This document shows, one piece after another, positions 43,387 through 52,524 of a DNA stretch of 64,000 bases. Every line of letters starts with the position of its first letter. Positions within the stretch are counted from its first letter, which is position 1. The position numbers were made by a program, and so were the translations under genes. Origin of the DNA: Peribacillus sp. FSL E2-0218 (GTDB taxonomy: Bacteria > Bacillota > Bacilli > Bacillales > DSM-1321); NCBI RefSeq assembly GCF_037992945.1, contig NZ_CP150304.1:1987501-2051500 (forward strand), written 5' to 3'. The notes beneath the pieces are model-generated. The model saw only the letters and a list, made by a program, of their open reading frames with translations, was not told the DNA's origin and did no database searches.

Positions 43387-44502
43387 ATGAAGACTGAATC
43401 AGTAAATACCGTTGTAAATGCGAAAAAGCAATTTGATGAGATTGCGCTGCAATTTGAAACATTTAGGATCCTTAATGAAGAAGGTATAGTCATCAATGAA
43501 GATGCTATGCCAGATCTTACTGTAGAGCAATTAAAAGAACTGATGAGGCGAATGGTGTACACACGTATTTTAGATGAACGTTCAATCTCTTTAAACCGTC
43601 AAGGCCGATTAGGTTTCTATGCACCAACAGCTGGTCAAGAGGCTTCACAGATAGCTTCTCAATTTGCTCTAGAAAAAGAAGATTTCATTTTACCCGGATA
43701 TCGTGATGTTCCACAGATTATTTGGCATGGTTTACCGTTATATCAAGCATTTTTATTCTCTCGTGGACATTACCATGGAAATCAAATGCCCGAAGGTGTT
43801 AACTGCTTAGCGCCACAAATTATTATTGGTGCTCAGTATATTCAAGCTACCGGTGTAGCTTTAGGTTTCAAGAAACGCGGGAAAAATTCAGTCGCAATTG
43901 CTTATACCGGTGATGGTGGTGCATCACAGGGCGATTTTTATGAAGGAATGAACTTTGCAGGTGCGTTCAAAGCACCAGCGATTTTCGTTGTTCAAAACAA
44001 CCGTTATGCGATTTCGACTCCAGTTGAAAAGCAATCTGCCGCAGCTACTATTGCACAAAAAGCGGTAGCAGTTGGTATAGCAGGTGTTCAAGTTGATGGT
44101 ATGGATCCACTTGCGGTGTATGCAGCAGTTCGGGATGCGCGAGAACGGGCAGTTAAGGGTGAGGGCCCCACTCTCATTGAAACGTTAACATACCGTTATG
44201 GACCACATACCATGTCCGGCGATGATCCGACACGTTACCGTACAAAAGAAATAGATAATGAATGGCACGAGGTAGATCCTTTAGTACGCTTCCGTAAATT
44301 CTTAGAAGCAAAAGACCTTTGGAATGAAGAAGAAGAAAAAAAGGTAATCGAACAAGCAAAAGAAGATATAAAAGCTGCAATACAAAAAGCCGACCAATAC
44401 CCAAAACAAAAAGTTACTGATTTGATCGAGAATATGTACGAAAAAATGCCAGGTAATCTACAAGAACAATATGAAATTTATAAAGAAAAGGAGTCGAAAT
44501 AG
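43387..44502 (+). CDS. pdhA: Pyruvate dehydrogenase E1 alpha subunit (paralogue)
   Basis: The 371-residue protein closely follows Bacillus PdhA over its whole length: FETFRILNEEGIV, LDERSISLNRQGRLGFYAPT and the TPP/Mg motif GDGGASQGDFYEGMNFAG...QNN (about 177-206). PdhA and PdhB form the ThDP-dependent E1 that decarboxylates pyruvate. The GPHTMSGDDPTRYR phosphorylation-loop equivalent is intact. No E2 or E3 gene follows, so this is an E1-only operon with redox partners. It is probably a second copy beside a housekeeping pdhABCD, which is inferred. Confidence 0.92.
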   Translation: MKTESVNTVVNAKKQFDEIALQFETFRILNEEGIVINEDAMPDLTVEQLKELMRRMVYTRILDERSISLNRQGRLGFYAPTAGQEASQIASQFALEKEDFILPGYRDVPQIIWHGLPLYQAFLFSRGHYHGNQMPEGVNCLAPQIIIGAQYIQATGVALGFKKRGKNSVAIAYTGDGGASQGDFYEGMNFAGAFKAPAIFVVQNNRYAISTPVEKQSAAATIAQKAVAVGIAGVQVDGMDPLAVYAAVRDARERAVKGEGPTLIETLTYRYGPHTMSGDDPTRYRTKEIDNEWHEVDPLVRFRKFLEAKDLWNEEEEKKVIEQAKEDIKAAIQKADQYPKQKVTDLIENMYEKMPGNLQEQYEIYKEKESK

Positions 44503-44505
44503 ACC

Positions 44506-45483
44506 ATGGCTCAAATAACGATGATTAAAGCAATCACCGATGCAATCCGTACAGAGTTAAAGAATAATGAAAATGTTTTAGTTTTTGGTGAAGATGTTGG
44601 TGTCAATGGGGGAGTATTCCGCGCAACTGAAGGCTTACAAAATGAATTTGGGGAAGAGCGAGTTTTCGATACACCTCTTGCAGAATCAGGTATAGGCGGC
44701 CTTGCGATAGGTTTGGGTCTAACTGGTTTCCGACCTGTCATTGAGATCCAATTCTTCGGTTTCGTATACGAAGCGATGGATTCCCTAAATGGACAGCTTG
44801 CCCGCATGCGATATCGGTATGGCGGTCGTTGGACGGCCCCAGTCACCATTCGTGCACCTTTTGGTGGGGGAGTTCATACACCCGAGTTTCATTCTGATAG
44901 TTTAGAAGGGCTCCTTGCTCAACAGCCTGGATTAAAAGTCGTTATACCATCAACCCCATATGACGCGAAGGGCCTGTTGATTTCGGTGATTCGTGATAAC
45001 GATCCAGTTGTATTTTTAGAGCATATGAAATTGTATCGTTCTTTCCGTCAAGAGGTTCCGGAAGAAGAGTATACGATAGAAATTGGTAAAGCGGATGTGA
45101 AACGGGAAGGAACAGACCTATCGATCATTGCCTACGGTGCGATGGTTCACGAGTCAATAAAAGCAGCCGATGAACTCTCAAAAGAAGGGATATCAGCAGA
45201 AGTTGTCGACTTAAGGACGATTAGCCCGTTGGATATGGATACGATTATAGCATCCGTTGAAAAGACGGGTCGTTGTATAGTCGTTCAAGAAGCTCAGAAA
45301 CAAGCTGGTATTGGAGCTCATGTGGTCGCTGAAATAAACGAGCGCGCAATCCTAAGTTTAGAATCTCCAGTATTACGTGTCTCAGCACCTGATACTGTAT
45401 ATGCATTTACTGAGGCGGAAAACATTTGGTTACCGAATTATAAAGATGTAATCGAAACAGCTAAAAAAGTTATGAACTTTTAA
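44506..45483 (+). CDS. pdhB: Pyruvate dehydrogenase E1 beta subunit (paralogue)
   Basis: This 325-residue E1 beta starts 4 bases after pdhA. It has NVLVFGEDVGVNGGVFRATE and RVFDTPLAESGIGGLAIGLG in the PYR-binding domain, APFGGGVHTPEFHSDSLEGL in the middle, and the C-terminal transketolase-like domain (LSIIAYGAMVHESIKAA). All regions are intact, so a functional alpha2beta2 E1 is expected. It is followed by an NDH-2-like gene instead of the usual E2 gene. Confidence 0.92.
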   Translation: MAQITMIKAITDAIRTELKNNENVLVFGEDVGVNGGVFRATEGLQNEFGEERVFDTPLAESGIGGLAIGLGLTGFRPVIEIQFFGFVYEAMDSLNGQLARMRYRYGGRWTAPVTIRAPFGGGVHTPEFHSDSLEGLLAQQPGLKVVIPSTPYDAKGLLISVIRDNDPVVFLEHMKLYRSFRQEVPEEEYTIEIGKADVKREGTDLSIIAYGAMVHESIKAADELSKEGISAEVVDLRTISPLDMDTIIASVEKTGRCIVVQEAQKQAGIGAHVVAEINERAILSLESPVLRVSAPDTVYAFTEAENIWLPNYKDVIETAKKVMNF

Positions 45484-45586
45484 TTGAAACGTAGCCACCA
45501 TGTATCGTAAAAACAATTTCGCCTTGCATAGCGTATTTAAGGATATAAAAAAAGGAAAACAAATAATTGTAGACGGAGGATTGGAT

Positions 45587-46765
45587 ATGTCAAAACATAT
45601 TTTAATTTTAGGCGCCGGGTACGGTGGTTTATTATCAGCCATGGCAGCCCGTCAACACCTAAGCGTGGATGAAGCAAGGATTACAGTAGTGAATCGGTTC
45701 GCTACACATCAAATCATTACAGAACTGCACCGTCTAGCCGTAGGAGACCTTAGTGAACAAGCAGTTGCCCTCCCACTTGATAAATTGCTTAAAGACTACA
45801 ATGTTGTTTTAAAAATAGCGTCGGTAAAAGAAATTAGACCAGACCGCCGTGAAGTATCTCTTGAAGACGGAGCAATATTAAGTTACGACTATTTAGTGAC
45901 TGCTCTAGGAAGCGAAACAGCTTACTTCGGTATCCCTGGTTTAGAAAAGCACAGTTTCGTACTTAAATCAGTAAATGATGCAAATCGATTACGTGCCCAC
46001 GTAGAAGGTTGCATCGCTGCTTATAGCAAAACAAAAAATAAAGCGGACGGTACGATTGTGGTTGGCGGAGGGGGCTTGACTGGTATAGAACTTGTTGGAG
46101 AATATGCTGATAAAATACCAAGTTTATGCTTAAAATACGACATTGATCCTAAAGATATTTCTCTTTACTGTGTAGAAGCTGGCCCTTCGATTCTTAAAGG
46201 CTTCCCTGCAGAATTAATTGAACGGGCTTATTCAAGTTTATCGAAACGTGGCGTTACAATCGTTACTGGTATACCAATTGTAAAAATGGATGGTAGATCC
46301 GTTGAACTTAAAGACGGCAGAAAAATTGAGACAAAAACAATGATATGGGCTGGAGGAGTCCAGGGGATCTCTGCAGTAGCCAAATCCGGTATGGAGGTGA
46401 ATCGGGGACGCATACTCGTAAACGAGTTTTTACAGTCTACATCTCACCAAAATGTATTCGTTGCAGGTGATAGTGCTATCGTATTGGGTACAGACGGAAA
46501 GGCATATCCACCAACTGCTCAATTAGCTTGGCAAATGGGTGAAGTTGTGGGTGTGAACTTAGCTAGGTCCATACGCGGTGGTGCTATGGAACCGTTCATG
46601 CCTGTATTCTCTGGCACATTAGCAAGCCTTGGACGTAAAGATGCAGTTGGTACAATCGGTGGAAATAAAACGCAATTAAAAGGTTTGCCGGCAACATTAA
46701 TGAAAGGAGCTAGTGATGTTCGTTACTTAACTCATATCAAAGGATTATATAGCAAAGCATATTAA
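45587..46765 (+). CDS. Type II NADH dehydrogenase-like FAD oxidoreductase
   Basis: ATG 45587 follows CGGAGGA with 6-base spacing. A longer frame from 45500 lacks support. The 392-residue protein has GAGYGG (about 9-14) for FAD, a second Rossmann motif VVGGGGLTGIELVGE (about 157-171) for NADH, and the NDH-2 feature VFVAGDSAIV, then TAQLAWQMG. NDH-2 oxidises NADH and reduces quinone without proton pumping. The usual C-terminal membrane helix is short or absent, so membrane attachment is uncertain. Confidence 0.88.
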   Translation: MSKHILILGAGYGGLLSAMAARQHLSVDEARITVVNRFATHQIITELHRLAVGDLSEQAVALPLDKLLKDYNVVLKIASVKEIRPDRREVSLEDGAILSYDYLVTALGSETAYFGIPGLEKHSFVLKSVNDANRLRAHVEGCIAAYSKTKNKADGTIVVGGGGLTGIELVGEYADKIPSLCLKYDIDPKDISLYCVEAGPSILKGFPAELIERAYSSLSKRGVTIVTGIPIVKMDGRSVELKDGRKIETKTMIWAGGVQGISAVAKSGMEVNRGRILVNEFLQSTSHQNVFVAGDSAIVLGTDGKAYPPTAQLAWQMGEVVGVNLARSIRGGAMEPFMPVFSGTLASLGRKDAVGTIGGNKTQLKGLPATLMKGASDVRYLTHIKGLYSKAY

Positions 46766-46848
46766 TTTTACATTTTCACGTTTCAATTCTACCCATTTTT
46801 TAAAAAGAAAATAAATTCCAATAAAAGTAAGGTGCAGAGGTGTAAATT

Positions 46849-47796
46849 ATGCGAAGAGTGGTTATTTTAGGAACGGGTCCAGCGGGATTAACAGCTGCCA
46901 TTTATTTAGCTAGGGCCGATATGAAGCCCCTTATCATTGAGGGGAGTCAACCAGGTGGCCAACTGACAATGACTAGGGAAGTGGATAATTATCCAGGTTT
47001 TGTGGGGGGGGTGATGGGTCCCGAACTCATGGAAAACATGAGAAAACAAGCTGAGCGCTTCGGTGCCGAATTTAAGACAGGATGGGTGAATAGTTTAGAC
47101 CTTAGTGGGCCCCCATATAGATTACGTGTAGAAGGATTAGGCGATATTTTAACACAATCTCTAATTATATCTACAGGCGCTTCTGCTAAGTTCTTAAACA
47201 TTCCTGGGGAAAAAGAGAATATTGGTCGAGGTGTTAGTACATGTGCCACCTGTGACGGATTTTTCTTTAAGGATAAAAAGATAGTTGTTATAGGCGGTGG
47301 AGATACAGCGATGGAAGAAGCCCATTTTCTTGCAAAATTCGGTTCGGAAGTACGTATTGTGCACCGGAGAAATGAACTAAGAGCTTCAAAAATCATGCAA
47401 AATCGAGCACAGCAAAATAAAAAGATCACGTGGAGTTTAAATAAAACACCAATTGAAATAATGGCGAACAACAAGAATGAAGTAACAGGCTTGAAGATAA
47501 AAGACAATGGAACTGGCGAAGAGGAGATAATAGAAACAGACGGTATTTTCATTGCTATTGGCCATTTACCTAGCACTGGCTTCCTAAAAGGGCAGTTGAA
47601 TACAGATGAAACTGGGTATATTATTGTAAAACCGGGTTCCACTCAAACAAGCGTTCCAGGTGTATTCGCTTGTGGGGATGTTCAAGATAGCAAGTACCGT
47701 CAAGCCATTACAGCTGCTGGAACAGGATGCATGGCCGCTTTAGACGCAGAACGTTATGTAGAAGGAAGTGCAGTCCATGATTGGAGTAAAGCGTGA
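46849..47796 (+). CDS. trxB: Thioredoxin reductase (paralogue)
   Basis: The 315-residue flavoprotein has GTGPAG (8-13), the redox-active disulfide C132-A-T-C135 (STCATCDGFFF), the NADPH motif GGGDTAMEEA (about 150-159) and GVFACGDVQDSKYRQAITAAG near the end. Thus it is a complete low-molecular-weight thioredoxin reductase rather than a ferredoxin-NADP-reductase-like homologue without cysteines. It is the last gene of the pdhA-pdhB-NDH operon. Confidence 0.9.
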   Translation: MRRVVILGTGPAGLTAAIYLARADMKPLIIEGSQPGGQLTMTREVDNYPGFVGGVMGPELMENMRKQAERFGAEFKTGWVNSLDLSGPPYRLRVEGLGDILTQSLIISTGASAKFLNIPGEKENIGRGVSTCATCDGFFFKDKKIVVIGGGDTAMEEAHFLAKFGSEVRIVHRRNELRASKIMQNRAQQNKKITWSLNKTPIEIMANNKNEVTGLKIKDNGTGEEEIIETDGIFIAIGHLPSTGFLKGQLNTDETGYIIVKPGSTQTSVPGVFACGDVQDSKYRQAITAAGTGCMAALDAERYVEGSAVHDWSKA

Positions 47797-48217
47797 TAAA
47801 AAAAATACGATGATTGAGTAGCGAAGGTAATGATAGTATTCAGCAAAAGGTTCGTATTGTCCCATATTGAACATATGATCCTTAACCTTGAAAATGATTA
47901 GAAGCTATATTCCGAAGCTGACAGGTATTTAATTTGAAGGCTCTGATAAAGAGTTTCGTTGAAATTCAGGGACTCCATTCCAGGTGTCCCTTTATCCGCC
48001 AAATCCCTATTCCTTCTTAATCTTCAAGTTGCACAAAGCTTCGACTTGCGATATACCTCCATATGCTGAAGGACTTTGTCTTTTTCAAGGAAACGATTCG
48101 AATGCTTTAAACGGATTTATCTTTGTTAATCTCCTTTAAAGCCATTCGGTAACCTTCACTTTCATTAGTATATTTTCATTTCTCTTTGCCTGTAATGAAA
48201 ATTTCATTTCGAAATTA
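47797..48217. other. Intergenic region after trxB
   Basis: About 420 bases between convergent genes. Short coding-like fragments occur on the minus strand (a FLEKDKVLQHMEVYRKS-type frame near 48040-48100) without starts, so degraded sequence is likely. No intact gene is seen. Confidence 0.4.
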
Positions 48218-48266
48218 AAAAAATATGACAGTTTAAGTAATGAACAATAAACTGTCATATTTTTGT
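48218..48266. terminator. Terminator between trxB and the second azoreductase
   Basis: AAATATGACAGTTTA and TAAACTGTCATATTT pair perfectly around a 12-base loop with U-rich and A-rich flanks on both strands, so it can end both convergent transcripts. Confidence 0.8.
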
Positions 48267-48330
48267 TTGGAGTTTACCGACTAAAGGAATGTGGCGATAG
48301 TGATACCTTTTTTTAATAATACCGATCCCT

Positions 48331-48969
48331 TTAAAATCTTTGAGCTAAATCTTTTGCTTCCTGAATCCCTTTTTCTTTAATTTCCTGTGCACGATCAGGA
48401 TATTGATTGTGTCCTTCGATAAATATCCCTTCCAATGAAGGGACACCGAAGAATCCCACAAGTAGGTTTTTAATATAACGGTGTCCCATTTCCAGATCAG
48501 CTGACGGTCCTTCGGAATAAATGCCGCCACGCGCTTGAATATGCAAGGCTTTTTTATCTGTCAATAAACCGACTGGTCCGGTTGCCGTATATTTGAATGT
48601 CTTCCCGGCTACTGCAACGGAATCAAGATACGCCTTCATTACAGGAGGGAAAGAGAAATTCCACATAGGTGTCACGAAAACATACTTATCAGCGGATACA
48701 AATTGTTCACTCAACTCTCCAAGACGGCTGACTTTTTCTTTTTCCTGATCGGAAAGTTCTTCAAATCCTTTGCCTGTTTGAAGTTTTCCCCACCCACTGA
48801 ATATATCGGCATCTAGTGCAGGAATATGCTCCTTATATAAGTCGATATGAACCACTTCGTCGTTAGGGTTACTCTGTTTATAGGCTTCAATAAAAGAGCT
48901 TCCCGCCGCCAAACTAAAAGATTGTGTATGATCAAGTGGATGTGCTGTAATATAAAGGACTTTAGCCAT
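48331..48969 (-). CDS. FMN-dependent NADH-azoreductase, second copy
   Basis: The 212-residue protein has the AzoR features AKVLYITAHPLDHTQSFSL (phosphate loop), FVTPMWNFSFPPVMKAYLDS (PMWNFxxP, the FMN isoalloxazine contact) and HIQARGGIYSEG. It is a closer match to canonical AzoR than the copy at 40666. It lies 64 bases after the YwnB-like gene in a two-gene operon. ATG 48969 is preferred over TTG 48975. Confidence 0.9.
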   Translation of the reverse strand: MAKVLYITAHPLDHTQSFSLAAGSSFIEAYKQSNPNDEVVHIDLYKEHIPALDADIFSGWGKLQTGKGFEELSDQEKEKVSRLGELSEQFVSADKYVFVTPMWNFSFPPVMKAYLDSVAVAGKTFKYTATGPVGLLTDKKALHIQARGGIYSEGPSADLEMGHRYIKNLLVGFFGVPSLEGIFIEGHNQYPDRAQEIKEKGIQEAKDLAQRF

Positions 48970-49033
48970 AATCAATACCCGCTTTCCAAATTTTATAAAG
49001 TAGCCTCGATCTGTAAAATCAAAGCCCTATCAT

Positions 49034-49675
49034 TTATTCTGCTTCACCAACAAGGGTGAATCGTTCATTCACATGTTGTGGAGTTTCAATCTCATCCACT
49101 ACGGCGATGGCATAGTCAGCATAACTAATGTAGCTTTGCCCTTTACCATTTAAAATGACATGATCTTTTCCTGCCTGATAGGAGCCGGTTCTTTTCCCTT
49201 CCGGATCGAAGAAACCTGCAGGGCTGATATACGTCCATGTAATGGAATTTGATTGCTGCAACTCCTCAAGCTGTTTCGCTGCATTGGATGCAGTCGGATA
49301 TACAAAGTCCGGGAAATCTGGTGTATCCATAAGTCTTGTTGTATGGGTTTCATCAACAAAGAGGCTCCCGGCACCGCCCACGACGACCAGTTTTGTCTGT
49401 GGGGCTTCATTAAGGGCTTTAATCAATACTCTGCCAGCATCTACATATAAATGTTCCTCGCCTTCTGGTGCCTTATAGGTATTGACCACTACATCAAAGG
49501 ATGTAAGATCTGATCCAGTTAGCGCAAAAATATCTTTTTCAAGTACAGTAACGTTCGTTTCGGTAATTTTTGAAGCATTTCTCACGATTGCCGTTACGTC
49601 CATTCCTCTATCTTTCGCTTCTTTCATAATAAGATTTCCAACCTTGCCGCTTGCTCCAATGATTCCAATTTTCAT
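49034..49675 (-). CDS. YwnB-like NAD(P)-binding oxidoreductase (atypical SDR)
   Basis: The 213-residue protein has the atypical SDR nucleotide motif IGIIGASGKVGNLIMKEA (GxxGxxG, about 3-20) and a VVVGGAGSLFVDE strand. It lacks the YxxxK catalytic pair of classical SDRs, as in YwnB and NmrA-like proteins that reduce or sense quinone-type compounds. GGAGG is upstream. It is transcribed with the second azoreductase and divergent from an HxlR regulator. Confidence 0.85.
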   Translation of the reverse strand: MKIGIIGASGKVGNLIMKEAKDRGMDVTAIVRNASKITETNVTVLEKDIFALTGSDLTSFDVVVNTYKAPEGEEHLYVDAGRVLIKALNEAPQTKLVVVGGAGSLFVDETHTTRLMDTPDFPDFVYPTASNAAKQLEELQQSNSITWTYISPAGFFDPEGKRTGSYQAGKDHVILNGKGQSYISYADYAIAVVDEIETPQHVNERFTLVGEAE

Positions 49676-49737
49676 CCTTTGTTCCTCCCAAAAGCATTGT
49701 TTGATAAAGCATAGTCATATATTATTACTTTAGACGT

Positions 49738-49750
49738 TACTTTGTAAGTA
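49738..49750. promoter_or_regulatory. HxlR/YodB-type operator dyad
   Basis: TACTTTGTAAGTA (arms TACTT and AAGTA) lies in the 134-base region between the YwnB-like and HxlR genes. It resembles the TACT/AGTA operators bound by YodB-like DUF24 regulators. Confidence 0.6.
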
Positions 49751-49809
49751 GTGATTTTTAAATAACATAGTCACAAAAACAAGACCATTAGGAAAAGGAG
49801 GTAGTTAGC

Positions 49810-50163
49810 ATGGCTCGAACATCATTTCAGGGTGAAATTCCCAACGAACAGATAGAAGTATGCCCTGTCACGCATGCTCAAAATGTAATAGCAGGCAAAT
49901 GGAAAATTATCATATTATGGCATTTGAAAGAGACAAGACGGTTTGGTGAGCTTCAAAGATTGGTCCCCGGAATTTCAAAAGGAATATTGACAAGTCAATT
50001 AAGGGAATTGGAAAAAGATCAAATGGTCATAAGGAAAGTATATCCAGAAGTGCCCCCAAAAGTAGAATATTCGCTAGCAGACGCAGGGAAAGGTTTCATG
50101 CCCATACTAGAAAGTATGGGTGACTGGGGAAAGAAATATGCCTTCAACAGCAAAAATTCTTAA
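49810..50163 (+). CDS. HxlR/DUF24-family redox-type regulator
   Basis: The 117-residue winged-helix protein has CPVTHAQNVIAGKWKIIILWHL near the N-terminus, with the conserved Cys at residue 18 that is the thiol sensor in YodB, CatR and HypR. The wing VPPKVEYSLADAG follows. AAAAGGAGG precedes the ATG. It is divergent from an oxidoreductase-azoreductase operon, the standard YodB-type arrangement for sensing quinones and diamide, so that operon is its likely target. Confidence 0.9.
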   Translation: MARTSFQGEIPNEQIEVCPVTHAQNVIAGKWKIIILWHLKETRRFGELQRLVPGISKGILTSQLRELEKDQMVIRKVYPEVPPKVEYSLADAGKGFMPILESMGDWGKKYAFNSKNS

Positions 50164-50199
50164 TCCTGCAATACTTAATGGAAAAAATCTAGCAATCGT

Positions 50200-50236
50200 G
50201 CTCTCGAGACATTTGTGTCTCAAGAGCCTTTTTTTG
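50200..50236 (+). terminator. Terminator after the HxlR gene
   Basis: GCTCTCGAGACA and TGTCTCAAGAGC form a stem with one mismatch and a TTTG loop, followed by seven T residues. Confidence 0.85.
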
Positions 50237-50253
50237 TTCTTCGGTGAGATGTT

Positions 50254-50292
50254 TATCTTTTTGTTGATAAAGATAGGTATGTATCTTATAAT
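50254..50292 (+). promoter_or_regulatory. Promoter and operator-like dyad of the sugar-acid locus
   Basis: TTGATA (50264-50269), 17 bases and TATAAT (50287-50292) form a good sigma-A promoter. TATCTTT (50254-50260) and AAAGATA (50269-50275) form a dyad with 8-base centre covering the -35. The GntR/UTRA protein encoded two genes later is a candidate binder. A similar half-site sequence TATCTTTGTT occurs at 56998-57007. Confidence 0.55.
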
Positions 50293-50336
50293 GGTTATAA
50301 TGAATTTTTTCGTCATTGAAAATAGGGGGTTCGTAC

Positions 50337-51677
50337 ATGCTTAACACGGTCGTTTTATATTTACCCATAGGTAGAAAAACATTTGATATTGAAGCAGCTG
50401 AAATATATCGCAGGCAAAGTATGGATTGGTTGGAAGAAAGCTGCAGCCATCTTGTAGCACCAGAACAAACCGTGACTTCCGTTGAGGATCTTCAAGATTT
50501 TTTAGATTCTATAAAGGATGTGAAGGTCGACACGGTTTTATATCAAAGTGTTACATTTGCAGATGGGGAGTTCATGGTCAAAGTTTTGGAATATTTCAAG
50601 CAACCTGTGATCGTTTGGTCAGTACGCGAACCAAGCGTCGGGGGGCGTTTGCGTCTTAATTCATTAACGGGTGGGAACAGTACCAGCAATGTCCTGCGTA
50701 ATCATCAACATCCTTTTGCATTTGTATTTGGGAATCCGGATGAAGAAGATTTAAGAAAGCGTTTACTAAGGCAATTTAATGTTATGCGTGTATTCAAGGC
50801 ATTAAGTGAACTTAAAATTGGTGTTGTAGGTGAATATCCACCTGGTTTCTTCTTCTCACAAGCAAATGAAGGAGAATTGCAAACAGCACTTGGTGTTACA
50901 CTTCATAAGATTGACTTGCAAGAGGCATTTGTACAATGCGTGGAACTTCCAGAGCAAGCATGGATCGGTGAAATTGAACGTGCCGAGAGACAGGTCATTG
51001 GGTTGAACCGAAATGATGAAACCGTAACAAAATTCGCACAATTTTCAACATACATCAAAAAACATATCCAGCAACAAGAGTTGGATGCATTAGCGATGCG
51101 TTGTTGGCCTGACTTTTTTAACGAATTGGGAGCAGCACCATGCTCAACGCTATCCCAGTTCACGGAAGACGGAATGGTAACATCTTGTGAATCCGATATT
51201 CACGGATCGGTTTCCATGTATATTCTACGTGAATTAGCTGGTGGCAATGCCCCGTACTTAGGCGATTTAGTCCATGTGGATGAAAAGAAAAATTCGGTTG
51301 TATTTTGGCATTGCGGTGCCGGGGCGTATTCACTGGCAAACCCTTCTACAGGGGCAACAGTCGGTGTACATCCAAATCGTAAAATAGGGTTTGCCATGGA
51401 CTTTGGTTTGAAACCGGGCGTAGTATCGATCTTTAGAGTAAGCCATACACCTGAAGGCTATCGTTTTTTGGTAATGAAAGGAAATGCATTGGATGGAGAA
51501 CAGCCTTTTTCAGGGACTTCAGTGGAAGTTGAATTAAAAACAGATGTAACGGACACACTTTACAAACTTATGCATGCAGGCTACGAACCCCACTTCGCGT
51601 TAGTTTATGGAGATGTAACGGAACACCTAATTGAATTGGGACGAATGCTTCAAATAGAAACCGAAATATATGTCTGA
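50337..51677 (+). CDS. L-fucose/L-arabinose-isomerase-like protein
   Basis: ATG 50337 is 6 bases from AGGGGGT. The 446-residue protein resembles the FucI/AraI-like ketol-isomerase superfamily. An alpha/beta N-terminal half (LNTVVLYLPIGRKTFDIE, KIGVVGEYPPGFFFS) is followed by a C-terminal region with candidate metal ligands, in RCWPDFFNELGAAPCSTLS, SCESDIHGSVSMYIL and FWHCGAGAYSL. It likely interconverts an aldose and ketose, or is a relative with lost activity. It opens a unit with GntR, aldehyde dehydrogenase and permease genes. A DUF4867 isomerase nearby makes its role unclear. Confidence 0.75.
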   Translation: MLNTVVLYLPIGRKTFDIEAAEIYRRQSMDWLEESCSHLVAPEQTVTSVEDLQDFLDSIKDVKVDTVLYQSVTFADGEFMVKVLEYFKQPVIVWSVREPSVGGRLRLNSLTGGNSTSNVLRNHQHPFAFVFGNPDEEDLRKRLLRQFNVMRVFKALSELKIGVVGEYPPGFFFSQANEGELQTALGVTLHKIDLQEAFVQCVELPEQAWIGEIERAERQVIGLNRNDETVTKFAQFSTYIKKHIQQQELDALAMRCWPDFFNELGAAPCSTLSQFTEDGMVTSCESDIHGSVSMYILRELAGGNAPYLGDLVHVDEKKNSVVFWHCGAGAYSLANPSTGATVGVHPNRKIGFAMDFGLKPGVVSIFRVSHTPEGYRFLVMKGNALDGEQPFSGTSVEVELKTDVTDTLYKLMHAGYEPHFALVYGDVTEHLIELGRMLQIETEIYV

Positions 51678-51761
51678 AAGAAACCGGATCGCCCCTTATA
51701 GCAATGGCTGGTTTATGATATATACTTTATCGTAAAGACTGGCTTAAAGGAGTTGGACAAC

Positions 51762-52496
51762 ATGAAAAATATGATAGATGCCAATAAAAATGTGGCTCTT
51801 TATTTACAGGTGAAAGACATTTTAGTGAAGCGCATTCAGGAAAAAGTATGGAAAGCAAACGCTTTAATACCAACCGAACAAGAGTTGATGCAAGAATTCG
51901 ATGTTAGCCGTACTACATTAAGGCAAGCGATTTCCATTCTTGTTCAAGACGGATTATTGGAGAAGAAGCAAGGAAGAGGAACAATCGTAAAGCCCCAACC
52001 CCTTATCGGCGGGAGTCTAGGAAGACTGAAGGGATTAGCGGAAGAAGTAACCGAGAGAGGTTTAACCCCCAATTCAAAATTACTGCGTGCAAATTTCACA
52101 CAAGACTTATATTACGAAACATCAATGCTTCAACTGGCAGAGGGAGAAGAAGTTTTCGTGATTGAGAGGATCCGTTTCGCAGATGATGTTCCTATTGCAA
52201 TTGAACGCTCATGCTGGCCCAAACATATTGGACAAATGTATGAAAAACATGACCTGAATAGTGCAAAATTTTATGAAATCTTAGAGGGAAATGGAATTTC
52301 GTTAAAACGGGCAAAAGAAAAAATCTGTGCAATCAACGCAACGATTTACGAAGCTGATTTATTGGGCATTCGCGGCGGTGAAGCTTTGCTTGAAATGACA
52401 AGGCTAAGCTTTGGATTCGATGATAAACCACTTGAGTTTACTATAACGAAATATCGAAGTGATAAATATCATTATGATATTGACCTTTTTAGGTGA
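51762..52496 (+). CDS. GntR-family regulator with UTRA domain
   Basis: ATG 51762 has AAAGGAG 9 bases upstream. Residues about 10-75 form the GntR winged helix (ALIPTEQELMQEFDVSRTTL, then GRGTIV). Residues about 90-240 form a UTRA ligand-binding domain (EVFVIERIRFADDVPIAIER, FTITKYRSDKYHYDIDLF). HutC/FarR-type members bind sugar phosphates or acids and act as repressors. It sits within the proposed sulfoquinovose locus and probably controls it. Confidence 0.88.
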   Translation: MKNMIDANKNVALYLQVKDILVKRIQEKVWKANALIPTEQELMQEFDVSRTTLRQAISILVQDGLLEKKQGRGTIVKPQPLIGGSLGRLKGLAEEVTERGLTPNSKLLRANFTQDLYYETSMLQLAEGEEVFVIERIRFADDVPIAIERSCWPKHIGQMYEKHDLNSAKFYEILEGNGISLKRAKEKICAINATIYEADLLGIRGGEALLEMTRLSFGFDDKPLEFTITKYRSDKYHYDIDLFR

Positions 52497-52524
52497 ATCT
52501 TAATAAAGCGGGGGAGTGGAGAGA

